From JAWKWA01 sp041397765 (GTDB lineage Bacteria > Pseudomonadota > Alphaproteobacteria > Rhizobiales > Hyphomicrobiaceae): a stretch of DNA of 64,000 nt. The DNA is taken from contig JAWKWA010000018.1 in NCBI GenBank assembly GCA_041397765.1, positions 19,798-83,797 of the forward strand. The letters run 5' to 3'. Each line of letters begins with the position of its first letter. Within the stretch, counting starts at the first letter, position 1. Below the pieces are notes generated by a model. It made no database searches. It was not told the origin of the DNA and saw only the letters and a list, made by a program, of their open reading frames with translations. The position numbers and the translations under genes are program-made. Shown here in pieces: positions 42,558 to 53,404 of this stretch.

Positions 42558-45500
42558 TCTCCGCCTCCGAAGGTCTTGAGGAAGTCCGTCTCCGTCACCT
42601 TGACGGGGATCGTCGGACCGTTGCGCTGCGAGACGTACAGGCGCTGGCCCATCCGCTCCGAGCCGCCCTTGATGGCCGCGAGCGCGATCGAGCGCTTCAG
42701 ATTGGGGCTGAATAGCTCGAGGTGACGTGCCCGAGCACCGGCGTCGGCTTCTTCACCGGCTCGAACTCGTGGTCGATGACATGGGCGCCCTCCATGATCA
42801 CCGTGCGGGCATCCTCCGTGACGAGCCCGACCAGCTGGCGGCGATCCTTGCGCACCGTGTCGGAGCGGTGGAGCGAGCGCCTCCCGATGAAGTCCTTGTC
42901 CTTCTTGACGATCCAATCCATGCGCAGGTCGCCCGGCGTCATCGTGCCGTCGGTGTCCTGACCGACGATGATGAAGCCCTTCTCCGCGCGCAGCAGATGC
43001 ATCGCCTCGGTGCCGTAGGGCGTGATGCCGTAGGCCTTGCCCGCCGTCATCACGCGCTCCCACATCCAAAGGCCGTAGGAGGCGGCGATGTTGATCTCGT
43101 AGGAAAGCTCGCCCGTGAACGAGATGCGGTAGACCCGGACCGGGACGCCGTCCATCGTGCCGTCCTTGAACGACATGAACGGGAAGGCGTCGGGCGAGGC
43201 GTCGATGCCATCGACCAGATCGGCGACGAGCCGGTCCGCCTTCGGTCCGCAGATTGCCGCCACCGCCCATTGCTCGGTGACCGTCGTCATCCGCACGTCG
43301 AGATCGGGCCACTCGGTCTGCAGATATTCCTCGAGCCAGCCGAGCACGCGCGCCGCCCCGCCCGTCGTCGTCGTCATGTGGAAATGATCGTCGGCGATGC
43401 AGGCGGTGACGCCGTCGTCGAACACCATGCCGTCCTCTTTCAGCATGAGTCCGTAACGGCAGCGTCCGGGGGCCAGCTTCGTCCAGGAGTTGGTGTAGAC
43501 GCGGTTGAGGAACTCGCGCGCGTCGCGCCCGCGGATGTCGATCTTGCCGAGCGTCGAGGCATCGAGCACGCCCATCTCGGTGCGCGCCGCCCGCGACTCG
43601 CGCTGCACGGCCGCGGCGAAGCTCTCGCCCTTCCGCGGATAGGTCTGTGCGCGCAGCCACTCGCCGACCGGTTCGAAGATCGCGCCGGCCTTTTCGTGCC
43701 ACTCGTGCATCGGCGTCGTGCGTCGCGGCGCATAGAGCGCGCCCGAATGCTGTCCGGCGATCGCACCGAATGTCACCGGCTTGAAGGGCTGGCGGTAGGT
43801 GGTGACGCCGACCTCGGGGATCGACTTGCCCATCGCCTCCGACAGGATGCCGAAGGCATTGACGTTGACCGTCTTGCCCTGGTCGGTGCCCATGCCGGTC
43901 GTCGTGTAGCGCTTGACGTGCTCGACCGAGCGATAGCCCTCGTGCACGGCGAGCTTCAGATCCTTCGCCTGCACGTCGTTCTGCAGGTCGATGAAGGCGC
44001 GCGTCGCCCCCTTCGCCCGCGCCGACGGCAGCTCCCAGGTGGCGATGCCGTCATAGCCGACAGTATCGGCGCTCTCGAGCCTCGGGACGTCGGCGGCCTT
44101 GGCCGTGAAGCCGGCTTTGGTTGCGGCCTCCGCACCCGCACGCGCTCCCTCGGCGAGGCGATCGGCGAGAGCGAGCGTGCCGTTGGCACCACCGACCGAG
44201 CGCTCCCGCTGCCAGGAGACGCCGGGCCGGAAGGCGGCGATCGTCTCGTCGTAGCGCAGCTTGCCGCGCGACTGCGAGAAGAGCGCGGCGTTCGGCGACC
44301 AGCCACCCGAGACGGCGAGCAGATCGCACGAGATGCCGGTTTCCGAGCCCGTGAGCCCCCCTGCGCCGTCGAGGCGCTTCACCTTGACGCCGGTGACGCG
44401 CTTGCCGCCCGAGGTGTCGACCACCGCGCTCGCCGAATGAACCGGAATGCCGTTCGCGCCGGCCCATTTCAGATGCGCTTCGGCCGGCGCCGGCCTCAGA
44501 TCGACGATGCCGGCGATCTCCACGCCCGCCGCCGCCATCTCCATCGCCGACTGCCAGGCACCGGAATTGTTGGTGAGCACCACCGCGCGACGTCCCGGCC
44601 TCACGCCATAGCGGTGGATGTAGGTCTCCGCCGCGCTCGCCAGCATCGTGCCCGGCCGGTCGTTGCCATGGAAGACGAGCGGCCGCTCGACCGCACCCGT
44701 CGCCAGCACGACCTCTGCCGCCCGCACCCGCCAGTAGCGCTGGCGCGGCACCGCCGGATCGCGGCTCGCCGGCGGAATGTGATCCTGCACGCTTTCCAGG
44801 AGGCCGACGAAATTGTCGGCGTAGTAGCCGAACGCCGTCGTCCGCGTCAGGATCGTGACCTCGGGGTGGCTTTCCAGCTCGCGCTGGACCTCGGCGATCC
44901 AGTCGGCCGGCGCCCGGCCGTCGAGCCGGTTGGTCTCAGGGTTGAGCGCGAGCAGGCGGCCGCCGAGCTCGGAGCGTTCCTCGGCGAGGATGACCCGCGC
45001 GCCCGAGCGCGCCGCCGAGAGCGCCGCCAGGAGCCCCGCCGCTCCCCCGCCGGCGACCAGCACGTCGACATGCCGGTTCTGCGAGATGTAGCGCTCGGGA
45101 TCGGGCCCCTCCGGCGCAAGGCCGAGGCCGGCCGCCCGGCGGATGGTCGGCTCGAAGCTCATCCATTTGAGCGGCGGCCCCATGAAGGTCTTGTAGTAGA
45201 AGCCCGCCGGCAGCCAGCGCCAGGCCAGATCGTTGAGCGCGCCGACATCGAAGCCGAGCGAGGGCCACACGTTCTGCGGCCGCGCGATCAGCCCCTCGTA
45301 GAGCTCGGTCTCGGTCGCGCGCGTATTGGGATCGCTCTGCACCTTGTCGGGACCGACCTGCAGGAGGCCGGCGGGATCCTCCGAGCCGGCGCCCAGAATG
45401 CCGCGCGGGCGATGGTACTTGAACGAGCGGCCGACCATGTGCACGCCGTTGGCGATCAGCGCCGAGGCGAGCGTGTCGCCGGCCCGGCCCGTCATGGCGC

Positions 45501-45576
45501 GGCCATCGAAGGTGAAAGAGACGGGGCGCGCACGATCGATGCGGCCGCCCTTGGGCAGACGGAAGGGTTCGGCCAT
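42554..45576 (-). CDS. soxA: Sarcosine oxidase alpha subunit (one frameshift near the C-terminus)
   Basis: A subunit of about 1007 residues starting MAEPFRLPKGGRIDRARPVS at 45576. Its order is: an N-terminal ferredoxin-like SoxA domain (GDTLASALIANGVHMVGRSF), an NAD/FAD Rossmann domain (VLVAGGGAAGLLAALSAARS), then a GcvT-like THF-binding C-half (EFLNRVYTNSWTKLAPGRCR). The frame breaks at about 42711: HVTSSY should continue FSPNLKRSIALAAIKG, but one T is missing from TATTTC. The normal C-terminus then continues in another frame to 42554 (ETDFLKTFGGGE). It overlaps soxG by 4 bases and soxD by 1. A homopolymer sequencing error is likely. Confidence 0.94.
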
Positions 45577-45968
45577 CACACGCTCCTTGCCGTCTTGGCG
45601 GCGCCCGCCGCTTCGCCCGGCCGCATCACCTTGGCCGCATCGTTGCCCGAGCCGACGCTCGGTTCGCCCGACGGCGTCGCCGGCACCTCGGCGGTCACCT
45701 GCGGGCGCGGCTCGCCGGGCTTGTAGACGGCGAGGAACTGGTCTGTCGCGGTATTGCGCACCGCGTTGAACCATTTGCGGCAGCCCGACGCATGCATCCA
45801 GCGCTCGTTGAAGAGCCCCTTGGGGTTGTTGCGCATGAACACGAACTCCGCCCATTCGGCGTCGCTCATCTTCTCGCTCTCGGTCGGCCGCGCGACATGC
45901 GCCTCGCCGCCATAGGAGAACTCGCTCTGGTCGCGAGGACCGCACCAGGGGCAGGTGATGACAAGCAT
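45576..45968 (-). CDS. soxD: Sarcosine oxidase delta subunit
   Basis: A 130-residue zinc-binding subunit, starting MLVITCPWCGPRDQSEFSYG. The C6-x2-C9 pair, a downstream His (GEAHVARP) and C62 (HASGCRKWF) provide the expected zinc ligands, with WAEFVFMRNNPKG and ERWMHASGCRKWFNAVRNT conserved. A C-terminal extension of about 35 residues (TPSGEPSVGSGNDAAKVMRP) exceeds the common length of about 95. It lies 7 bases after the embedded hydrolase and overlaps soxA by one base. Confidence 0.95.
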   Translation of the reverse strand: MLVITCPWCGPRDQSEFSYGGEAHVARPTESEKMSDAEWAEFVFMRNNPKGLFNERWMHASGCRKWFNAVRNTATDQFLAVYKPGEPRPQVTAEVPATPSGEPSVGSGNDAAKVMRPGEAAGAAKTARSV

Positions 45969-45975
45969 GGTGTTT

Positions 45976-46837
45976 CTAGCCGTTGTTGGCCCGTGCCATG
46001 AAATCAGGGGCGTTGTCGTTTTCAGCGGAAAGGAAGTTCATCAATGTGCTGGCGACCAGGGGTGCCGCCTCGAGCTGAACGAGATGGCCTGCACCGTTGA
46101 AGACATGGAATTGCGCACCAGGGATCGCCGCGTGCAAGCGTCGCCCGGTCTCGATCGGGATCCACGGGTCGTCCATTCCCCAGCCGACGAGCACAGGACG
46201 GCGTATCTTGCCGTAGCTCGGTTCCACCTCATCGGTGAATCCTCTGGTCGGCTTGTGCGATCTGACGATAGAAGGCCGGCTGGCCCTCCTCGGTCAGCCA
46301 GGGCGCGACCAGTCCGTCGAAATCCCCGGGGGGCAAGGGCGCGGCAAGTGCACCGCGAATGTAGGCCTCGACTACAGCTTTGTGGATATACGCCGGCAAT
46401 CCGAGAAAGCCTCTGCGTGCATGCGCACATGTGCGAAGAAGGTGAGCCCATGGTGCAAGCGCGACTGCGTTGAGAAGGACCAGTCGTTCAAAGTCGCGGC
46501 CTGCGAGTAGATGCGCCCGCAGCGTGATGGCCCCACCGAAGTCGTGGCCGACGACGAGCGGGCAGGCGAGCCCCCAGTGGTCGAGCATCTCGCCAAGAAC
46601 CACGCTCTGTACGTCAAGCGAGATGCGCTGATCCGCTGCCATCTGCGAGCGGCCATATCCCGGTAGATCGTACCAGTGGACTCGAAATCGCCGAGCGAGC
46701 GCTGGTATGACCCGATGCCAGCAGAAGGACGACCAGGGCGTCCCATGGACCAACACAAGATCTGGACCTGAGCCGGCAAGATCATAGCGGACCGTTCCGG
46801 CCTGCGTTGTGGTTTGCTGACTGAGCGACCAAGCCAT
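45976..46837 (-). CDS. Alpha/beta hydrolase with Asp nucleophile (dehalogenase/epoxide-hydrolase-like), frameshifted
   Basis: A protein of about 286 residues embedded between soxB and soxD, 8 bases after one and 7 before the other. The start MAWSLSQQTTTQAGTVRYDL leads to the oxyanion motif LVHGTPWSSFCWH and nucleophile elbow VVGHDFGGAI with D99, typical of haloalkane dehalogenases, haloacetate dehalogenases and epoxide hydrolases. An extra base at about 46240 breaks the frame after IAQADQR; the remainder continues in another frame with the acid and His region (GWGMDDPWIP, NGAGHLVQLE). Base composition is visibly less GC-rich than flanking sox genes, suggesting acquisition. Confidence 0.85.
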
Positions 46838-46845
46838 CGAAGCCC

Positions 46846-48097
46846 TCAATGCGCCACGGCCGCGGCACCGTGCTCGGCGACGAGGTCGCCGGACGAGAAG
46901 CGCTCGAGCGTGAAGGGGGCGGCGATGGCGTTGGGCTCGTCGCGGGCGACGAGGTCGGCGAAGGCGTGTCCAGAGCCCGGTGTCGCCTTCCAGCCGCCGG
47001 TTCCCCAGCCCGCATTGATGTAGAAGCCCTTGACCTTGGTCTTGGAGATGATCGGCGAGGCGTCCGGGCAGGTGTCGACGATGCCACCCCACTGGCGCAT
47101 CGAGCCGCAGCCGCGAGAACACCGGGAAGAGCTCGATGAGCGCCGCCAGCGAATGCTCGATGATGTCGATGCCGCCGCGCTGGGTGTAGGAGTTGTGCGC
47201 ATCGATGCCCGCGCCGATGACGAGCTCGCCCTTGTCCGACTGGCTGACATAGGCATGCACCGCATTCGACATGACGACGCAGGGGATGAGCGGCTTCAAG
47301 GGTTCGGAGACCAGCGCCTGCAGCGGATGGCTCTGGATCGGCAGCCGCACGCCGACCATGGAGGCGATGACGCTGGTATGACCGGCGGCGACGCTCGCGA
47401 CCTTCGGCGTCCTGATGTCGCCCTTCGTCGTCGTCACGCCCGTCACCATGCCGGCCTCGGTCTTGATGCCGGTCACCTCGCAGTTCTGGATGATGTCGAC
47501 GCCCATGGCATCGGCCGCACGCGCATAGCCCCAGCACACCGCGTCGTGCCGGTTGGTGCCGCCCCGCCGCTGCAGCGTCGCCCCGAGAACCGGATAGCGC
47601 GCATCCGGCGAGATCGAGATCGCCGGGCAGAAGTCCTTGACCTGCTTGGCGTCGAGATATTCCGCGTCGATGCCGTTCAGCCGGTTCGCCTCGACGCGGC
47701 GCTTGAGTCCGCGCGCCTCGCCCTCGTCATGGGCGAGATTCATGACGCCGCGATGGCTCATCATGATGTTGTAGTTGAGCTCGCGCCCGAGCCCTTCCCA
47801 CAGCTTCAGCGCGTGCTCGTAGATCATCGCGCTGGCGTCGTAGAGATAGTTCGAGCGGATGATCGTGGTGTTGCGGCCCGAATTGCCGCCGCCGATCCAG
47901 CCCTTCTCGATCACGGCGATGTTGGTCATGCCGTGCAGCCGGGCGAGATAATATGCGGTGGCAAGGCCATGGCCGCCGCCGCCGATGATGACGGCGTCGT
48001 AGGCGGGCTTGGGCTCGGGATGCCGCCAGACCTGCTTCCAGCCCTTGTGGCCGTTGAGCCCCTCGCGGAACAGCGTCCATGCCGAATAGCGTGCCAT
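46846..48097 (-). CDS. soxB: Sarcosine oxidase beta subunit (one frameshift)
   Basis: A subunit of about 416 residues starting MARYSAWTLFREGLNGHKGW at 48097. The FAD motif DAVIIGGGGHGLATAYYLAR, the covalent-FMN/FAD region GWIGGGNSGRNTTIIRSNYL and SHPLQALVSEPLKPLIPCVV are typical. An extra base at about 47101 shifts the frame after FPVFSRLRL; the real continuation (MRQWGGIVDTCPDASPII, NAGWGTGGWKATPGSGHAFA) runs in the next frame to 46846. Without the extra base it is the normal family length. It is first gene of the operon. Confidence 0.94.
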
Positions 48098-48611
48098 TGA
48101 TGCTCCCGCTGAAATTTGACGCCGGCCCGTGTCGAGGCCGTTCACGCTTTATCGCCCGACCGGGCGCGCGCAATCGCGCGACCGCTCCCGACCGCGGCTC
48201 CCTCCCGCCATCTGCCGGCCCCGGTCGCAACCTGGACGGCGATGTCGGAATTCATCCGCGTGTCGGCCCGGCCGCAGATCCTGCAAGTCTGTTGCCCTGA
48301 CCGGTCGTCGGTCCGCGCGCGCCGAGCAATGGCAAAGGCCATGGTGGCGGGCGTGACCGGATGCGACGGACCCTAGACCAGCCGCGCCAGACCGGCAACG
48401 TGACGCGGGGTGATGATGGCATTTGGCTTCCTTATGTCCTTGCCTGGAACAGGGACGAAAGCTATCCGAACGGCCGGCGATGACAGCTGCGGCGCCGGTG
48501 CGGTAGACACGCCGCGACCAGTTGGCGCAGACAGGCGGTCATCCTTCGGTCGGATGGCAAGGGCACGCGGCCTGTCGGCGCGCGGCCGGGCATTGGCGGG
48601 CGGGGGACAGC
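48098..48611. other. soxB / GMC gene divergent spacer (514 bases)
   Basis: It must hold the sox operon promoter and that of the GMC gene. I see no ORF with support, RNA gene or obvious operator palindrome for the GlxA-type regulator. Confidence 0.4.
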
Positions 48612-50234
48612 ATGGCCGAGGCGAGATACGACTATGTCGTGGTGGGGGCCGGCTCGGCCGGTGCGATCGTTGCGGCTCGCCTCTCGGAGAGCGGGCGCCA
48701 CAAGGTGCTCCTGCTCGAAGCCGGGCCCTCGGACCGCTCCTTCTGGATCCTGATGCCGCTCGGCTACGGGCGGAACTTCTATCATCCGCAATACAACTGG
48801 AAGTACACCTCCGCGCCGATCCCGACGATTGGCGACCGCCCGGTCTACGTGCCGCGCGGCAAGGTGCTCGGCGGCTCCTCCTCGATCAACGCCATGGTCT
48901 ATGCCCGCGGCCAGCCCGGCGATTTCGACGCCTGGGCCGCCGAGGGCAATCCCGGCTGGGCCTGGAAGGACGTGCTCGCCACCTACAAGCGCCTCGAGGA
49001 TCACGACTTCGGCGCCAGCGAATGGCACGGCGCCGGCGGCCCCGTGCATATCTCCGACGTCTCCGCCGAGACCCATCCCCTGACCAAACGCTTCATCAGG
49101 GCCGGCGAGGAGATGGGCCTGCCCTTCAGCCGCGACCTCAACGGTGCCGTGCAGGAAGGCTTCGGCTACTACCATCTGACGACGGCGAACGGCATGCGCG
49201 AGTCGACGGCGCGGGCCTATCTGTGGAAGGCGAAGCGCCGCGCCAACCTGACCATCCTGACCGGCGCCCAGGCGACCCGCATCCTCTTTGCCGGCAAGCG
49301 CGCCGTCGGTGTCGAATATCTGCAGGGCCGCCGCAAGCACATCGCCCATGCCGGCCGCGAGGTCGTCGTCTCGGCCGGCGCCATCAACGCGCCCCAGCTT
49401 CTCCAGGTCTCGGGCGTCGGCCCGGCCGCGCTCTTGAAGCGCCATGGTCTCGAGGTCGTGCTCGACCAGCCCAATGTCGGCCAGCACCTCAACGACCACA
49501 TCTATGCCGATTATGTGTTCCGCACCCGCGTGCCGAGCCTCAACAACGTGCTCTATCCCTGGTGGGGCAAGCTCGGCGCCGGCATCCGCTATGTGCTGAC
49601 GCGCCGCGGGCCGCTGTCCATCTGCGTCAATCACGGCGGCGCCTTCATCCGCGCCCGCGACGGCGTCGACCGGCCGGACGTGCAGCTCTATTTCTCGCCG
49701 CTCACCTTCGAGAAGATGTTGCCGGGCAAGCGCCTCGTCACCCAGTCGGACCCCTTCCCCGGCGTCTCGCTCGGCGTTTCGCCCTGCCGGCCGACCAGCC
49801 GCGGCTTCGTCGAGATCGCCTCGGGCGATCCCCTGACGGCGCCGGTGATCCAGCCGAACTTCCTTGCGAGCGAGGAGGACCGCGCGACCGTGCTCGCCGG
49901 CATGCGCTTCGTGAAGCGGCTGTCGGAGCAGCCGGCGCTGAAGGAGGTGATCGAGCACGAGATCCACCCGGGCGCCTCGGTGACCGACGACGCCGCGCTC
50001 CTCGACCATGTGAAACGCACGCTGATCTCGATCTACCATCCCTGCGGGAGTTGCCGCATGGGCCCCGATCCGGCGACCTCGGTGGTCGACGCCCGCTTGC
50101 GCGTGCACGGCCTGGCCGGGCTGCGGGTGATCGACGCCTCGATCTTCCCCGCCGTCACCTCCGGCAACATCAACGCCCCCTCCATGATGGTTGGCGAGCG
50201 CGGCGCCGCGCTGATGCTGGAGGACGTGCGGTAG
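48612..50234 (+). CDS. GMC-family FAD oxidoreductase (choline dehydrogenase-like), second copy
   Basis: A 540-residue flavoprotein. The start at 48612 (MAEARYDYVVVGAGSAGAIV) puts the FAD GxGxxG motif at the N-terminus. GMC signatures are GKVLGGSSSINAMVYARGQ and GAINAPQLLQVSGVG, and the catalytic His lies in ISIYHPCGSCRMGPD, followed by RVIDASIFPAVTSGNINAP. It is a paralogue of the gene at 18396. Beside soxB, a choline- or amino-alcohol-type substrate is plausible, but this is contextual. Confidence 0.92.
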   Translation: MAEARYDYVVVGAGSAGAIVAARLSESGRHKVLLLEAGPSDRSFWILMPLGYGRNFYHPQYNWKYTSAPIPTIGDRPVYVPRGKVLGGSSSINAMVYARGQPGDFDAWAAEGNPGWAWKDVLATYKRLEDHDFGASEWHGAGGPVHISDVSAETHPLTKRFIRAGEEMGLPFSRDLNGAVQEGFGYYHLTTANGMRESTARAYLWKAKRRANLTILTGAQATRILFAGKRAVGVEYLQGRRKHIAHAGREVVVSAGAINAPQLLQVSGVGPAALLKRHGLEVVLDQPNVGQHLNDHIYADYVFRTRVPSLNNVLYPWWGKLGAGIRYVLTRRGPLSICVNHGGAFIRARDGVDRPDVQLYFSPLTFEKMLPGKRLVTQSDPFPGVSLGVSPCRPTSRGFVEIASGDPLTAPVIQPNFLASEEDRATVLAGMRFVKRLSEQPALKEVIEHEIHPGASVTDDAALLDHVKRTLISIYHPCGSCRMGPDPATSVVDARLRVHGLAGLRVIDASIFPAVTSGNINAPSMMVGERGAALMLEDVR

Positions 50235-50329
50235 GGCACCGGGACGGTGGCGCCGGCGATCGTCGAGGCGACATGCCCGGTCCGCGGACCGGTTGACAGC
50301 CGGGCGTCCGCGCCGCCACCTTGCCGGCC

Positions 50330-51640
50330 ATGACCGAACACATGAGCGAGACCGATGTCGTCGTCGTGGGCGCGGGGGCGGCCGGCATCGGCGCCGGCCT
50401 CGCCCTTGATCGCCTGGGTGTGCCCTTCGTCATCCTCGAGGCGAAGACCCGCATCGGTGGTCGCGCCTTTACCGAGGAGCTCGCCCCCGGCCTCCTCTTC
50501 GACCACGGCTGTCACTGGTTCCATTCCGCCCACCAGAACCCCTTGCGCGCCATCGCCGACCGCATCGCTCATCGCTATGACGCCCGGCCCCAGCCGCCGC
50601 GGCCGGTGCATCTGGGCGCGCGCTGGGCGGACGAGAGCGAGCGGCAGGAAGCCGACGATGAGATCGATGCGGCTTTCGCGGCGATCTATGCGGCCGGAGA
50701 GGCTGGGCGGGACGTGGCGGCGAGCACCGTGCTGCCACCGGCCGGGCGGTTCGCTCGCCTTGCCCGCCACTGGATCGAGCTGATGGCCTGCTTCCCGCCC
50801 GAAGCCTTTTCGGCGCTCGACTATGCCCGCTATCGCGACGGCAATGCCGACTTCCCCGTCGCCGATGGCTATGGCCGCCTCATTGCGCGCCTTGCCGCCG
50901 GCCTGCCGATCCGCTGCGGGACGCCCGTCACCGGTCTCGCCGCCATGCGCGACGGCGTCGCGATCACCACGCCGGCAGGCGCGCTGAGGGCCAAGGCCGC
51001 GATCCTGACCGTGCCGATGTCGAGCTACCGCGACGGGCGCATCGCGCTCGACCCTGCGCCCGATCCAGCCCTCGCCGCCGCCTTCGACGACGTGGCCATG
51101 GGACTTTACGAGAAGGTCGCGATCCTGTTGGACGGCAATGTCCTCAGCGATGCCGAGACCTCCTTCGCCGAGGCCTTCGACGAGAGTGATCCGCAGGCCC
51201 TTCCGGTCAGCTTCGAGGTGCGCCCGCACGGCCGGCCGCTCATCGTTGCGCATGTCGCCGGCGCGGCGCTCGCACAGTTGCGCAAGGCGGCACCCGCCGC
51301 CCTCGCCGATCATGCGGTGACCCGGGCGAAGGCCGCCTTCGGCAGTTCGCTCGCCGGCCGGATTCGCGAGGTGCGCACCACCGCATTCACCGACGATCCG
51401 TTCATCGCCGGCGGCTATAGCCTCGCCCGGCCCGGGCGCTCGGCGGCCCGCCTTGCCCTCATCGACGCGGCGATCGGTACACGCATCCTCGTCGCCGGCG
51501 AGGCGACGCATCCCCACTATATGGCGACCTGCCACGGCGCCTATCTGACGGGGCTGGAGGCCGCGGCAAAGGCCGCCGTGCTCGCAGGACGAGAGGCCTC
51601 GCCCGTCATCGCCGAATGGGTGCCGGCCTGGGCGTCGTAG
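50330..51640 (+). CDS. FAD-dependent amine oxidase family protein
   Basis: A flavoprotein of about 436 residues. The start at 50330 (MTEHMSETD) or 50342 precedes the dinucleotide motif VVVVGAGAAGIGAGLALDRL and VILEAKTRIGGRAFT, the second FAD contact of monoamine/polyamine oxidases. The C-terminal FAD region is RILVAGEATHPHYMATCHGA. The middle substrate domain is less conserved. It follows the GMC gene by 95 bases and could oxidise a polyamine or similar amine. Confidence 0.85.
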   Translation: MTEHMSETDVVVVGAGAAGIGAGLALDRLGVPFVILEAKTRIGGRAFTEELAPGLLFDHGCHWFHSAHQNPLRAIADRIAHRYDARPQPPRPVHLGARWADESERQEADDEIDAAFAAIYAAGEAGRDVAASTVLPPAGRFARLARHWIELMACFPPEAFSALDYARYRDGNADFPVADGYGRLIARLAAGLPIRCGTPVTGLAAMRDGVAITTPAGALRAKAAILTVPMSSYRDGRIALDPAPDPALAAAFDDVAMGLYEKVAILLDGNVLSDAETSFAEAFDESDPQALPVSFEVRPHGRPLIVAHVAGAALAQLRKAAPAALADHAVTRAKAAFGSSLAGRIREVRTTAFTDDPFIAGGYSLARPGRSAARLALIDAAIGTRILVAGEATHPHYMATCHGAYLTGLEAAAKAAVLAGREASPVIAEWVPAWAS

Positions 51641-51671
51641 CGCAACCGCTCGCGCCTCGAGCTATCAGGCT

Positions 51672-52109
51672 CTATCGCCGATAGACGATGAAGCTCGTGC
51701 GCTTGGCCAGCGTGTCGTAGAGCGCACGGGCATCGGCATTGTATTCCTGCGTCAGCCAGTAGACGCGCTCGGTGCCGTGGCGCTTGGCAGCCTCGACCAC
51801 GGCCATGATGAGCGCCCGCCCGGCGCCCGAGCCACGGATGTCGGGCGAGACATAGAGATCCTGCAGATAGCAGGTGTCCTCGATCAGCCAGGTCGAGCGG
51901 TGGAAGTGGTAATGGGTGAAGCCGATCAGCTGGCCGTCCTTGACCGCGACCAGCCCATAGGGCCCCTCGCCCGGCGTCGTCAGCCGCTTCCAGGTGCTCT
52001 CGGTCACCTCCGGTTCGAGGCGGGCCCGGTAGAAGCGCAGATAGCCGCGCCAGAGCGGCTCCCACTCGGCGCGGTCGGCAGGCTCGATGGGGCGGATCGT
52101 GAGGCTCAT
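51672..52109 (-). CDS. GNAT-family N-acetyltransferase
   Basis: A 145-residue protein starting MSLTIRPIEPADRAEWEPLW. The acetyl-CoA motif is YVSPDIRGSGAGRALIMAVV (Q/R-x-x-G-x-G/A type), followed by YWLTQEYNADARALYD, which includes the conserved beta6 Asn. It is convergent with the amine oxidase gene. The acceptor is unknown. Confidence 0.9.
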   Translation of the reverse strand: MSLTIRPIEPADRAEWEPLWRGYLRFYRARLEPEVTESTWKRLTTPGEGPYGLVAVKDGQLIGFTHYHFHRSTWLIEDTCYLQDLYVSPDIRGSGAGRALIMAVVEAAKRHGTERVYWLTQEYNADARALYDTLAKRTSFIVYRR

Positions 52110-52429
52110 GGCGGCGTCTCCAATGGGACGGATGCGGGGAGGGACGAGGGAGGGCGATCGGCGGGGATCATATCGCCGCCCACCTGCCGCGGCCATGCCC
52201 TGCGGGAGCCGCCGTTCCCCGCCTCGGGCAACCCATACCGGCTCCCGCCCCTTGATCGAGATCAAGAGCGGTGAGATCGTCGCAGCTATTGTCGCGGGGA
52301 GGCGACGCCGCGCCGTGCGGCTGCGACCCCTTGGTGCGTCCGCCCTTGCGGCCGCCCGGCAATGCGAGGCATCGGAGACAGCAAGGCTCCGGCCAGCCTC
52401 GGCGCGAGCGCGAGAATGAGGGGATGGAC

Positions 52430-53281
52430 ATGGCCGTCGGGGGAAGTGCAAGCGGGGCGGGCGCCGTGGCCGGCAGCGCATCGTCGGGTCTCTCGGTGCC
52501 GCGCATCGCGCGGGTGCCGTTCGATGCGCCCTGGACCTGGCTCGCCGCCGGCTGGCGCGACATGTGGACGAGGCCCGAGCTCAGCCTGCTCTATGGCGCT
52601 GTCTTCGCCGCCGCCGCCATGCTGCTGACGGTCGGGCTCTTGCAGCAGAACCTGCAGGCACTCATCCTGGTGCTCGCCGGCGGCTTCATGCTGGTCGGCC
52701 CGCTGCTCGCCGTCGGGCTCTATGAACTCTCCCGCCGCCTCGAGGCCGGCGAGCCGGTCGATCCGCGCGACATCATGTTCGTCGGCACCCGCTCGCCCGG
52801 CCAGCTCGCCTTCATGGGAGCCCTCCTGCTCATCGCCTACATGGCCTGGCTCGAGATCGGCCTCGTCCTCTTCGTGATGTTCATGGGCGCGGGCGCCCTG
52901 CCCCCGCTCGAGCAACTGGTGCCGACGCTGCTGTTCACGCCGCGCGGCCTCGGCCTCCTCATCGTCGGCACCATGGCGGGTGCGGTGCTCGCCGCCCTCG
53001 TCTATGCCGCGACCGCGGTGTCGATCCCCTTCCTCATGTCCCGCCGTGTCGATGTCGTCACCGCGATCATGACGAGCTTCAAGGCGATCGAGCGCAATCT
53101 GCGGCCGATGCTGCTCTGGGCCGTGCTGATCGCCGGCATGATGAGCCTCGGCATCGCCACCCTGTTCGTCGGCCTCATCTTTGTCTTCCCGCTGATCGGC
53201 CATGCCACCTGGCACGCCTACCGCCAGATCGTGCAGCTCGATCCCGAGCCCGAGATCGTGCCGGACGTGACGAGCCGCTGA
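52430..53281 (+). CDS. DUF2189-family integral membrane protein
   Basis: A protein of about 283 residues with six predicted membrane helices (LSLLYGAVFAAAAMLLTVGL, ALILVLAGGFMLVGPLLAVG and others) and DUF2189 wording in GWRDMWTRPELSLLYG and GLYELSRRLEAGEPVDPRD. ATG 52430 was chosen because GAGGGG lies 6 bases upstream; ATG 52424 is in frame but has no room for a ribosome site. Its function is unknown; relatives occur near cytochrome oxidase genes in Proteobacteria, which is not the case here. Confidence 0.85.
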   Translation: MAVGGSASGAGAVAGSASSGLSVPRIARVPFDAPWTWLAAGWRDMWTRPELSLLYGAVFAAAAMLLTVGLLQQNLQALILVLAGGFMLVGPLLAVGLYELSRRLEAGEPVDPRDIMFVGTRSPGQLAFMGALLLIAYMAWLEIGLVLFVMFMGAGALPPLEQLVPTLLFTPRGLGLLIVGTMAGAVLAALVYAATAVSIPFLMSRRVDVVTAIMTSFKAIERNLRPMLLWAVLIAGMMSLGIATLFVGLIFVFPLIGHATWHAYRQIVQLDPEPEIVPDVTSR

Positions 53282-53404
53282 GCGGGCCGCCAGACTGGGA
53301 GGCATTTGGGACGGGCTGGACGAAGCCCGGCCGCTGGGGGAAACTCGCCGCCCGGCCGGCCCCGCACATGCTCCGGCCGCGCCATCTGATGAGGAGGAGG
53401 CGGC

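Noticed and set aside
42727..45726. A 999-codon frame antisense to soxA
   Set aside because: No recognisable domain and complete overlap with the well-conserved soxA.
46229..48145. A 638-residue soxB-hydrolase fusion protein
   Set aside because: The apparent fusion arises only because an indel in soxB shifts it into the hydrolase frame; both genes have their own starts and stops when frames are corrected.
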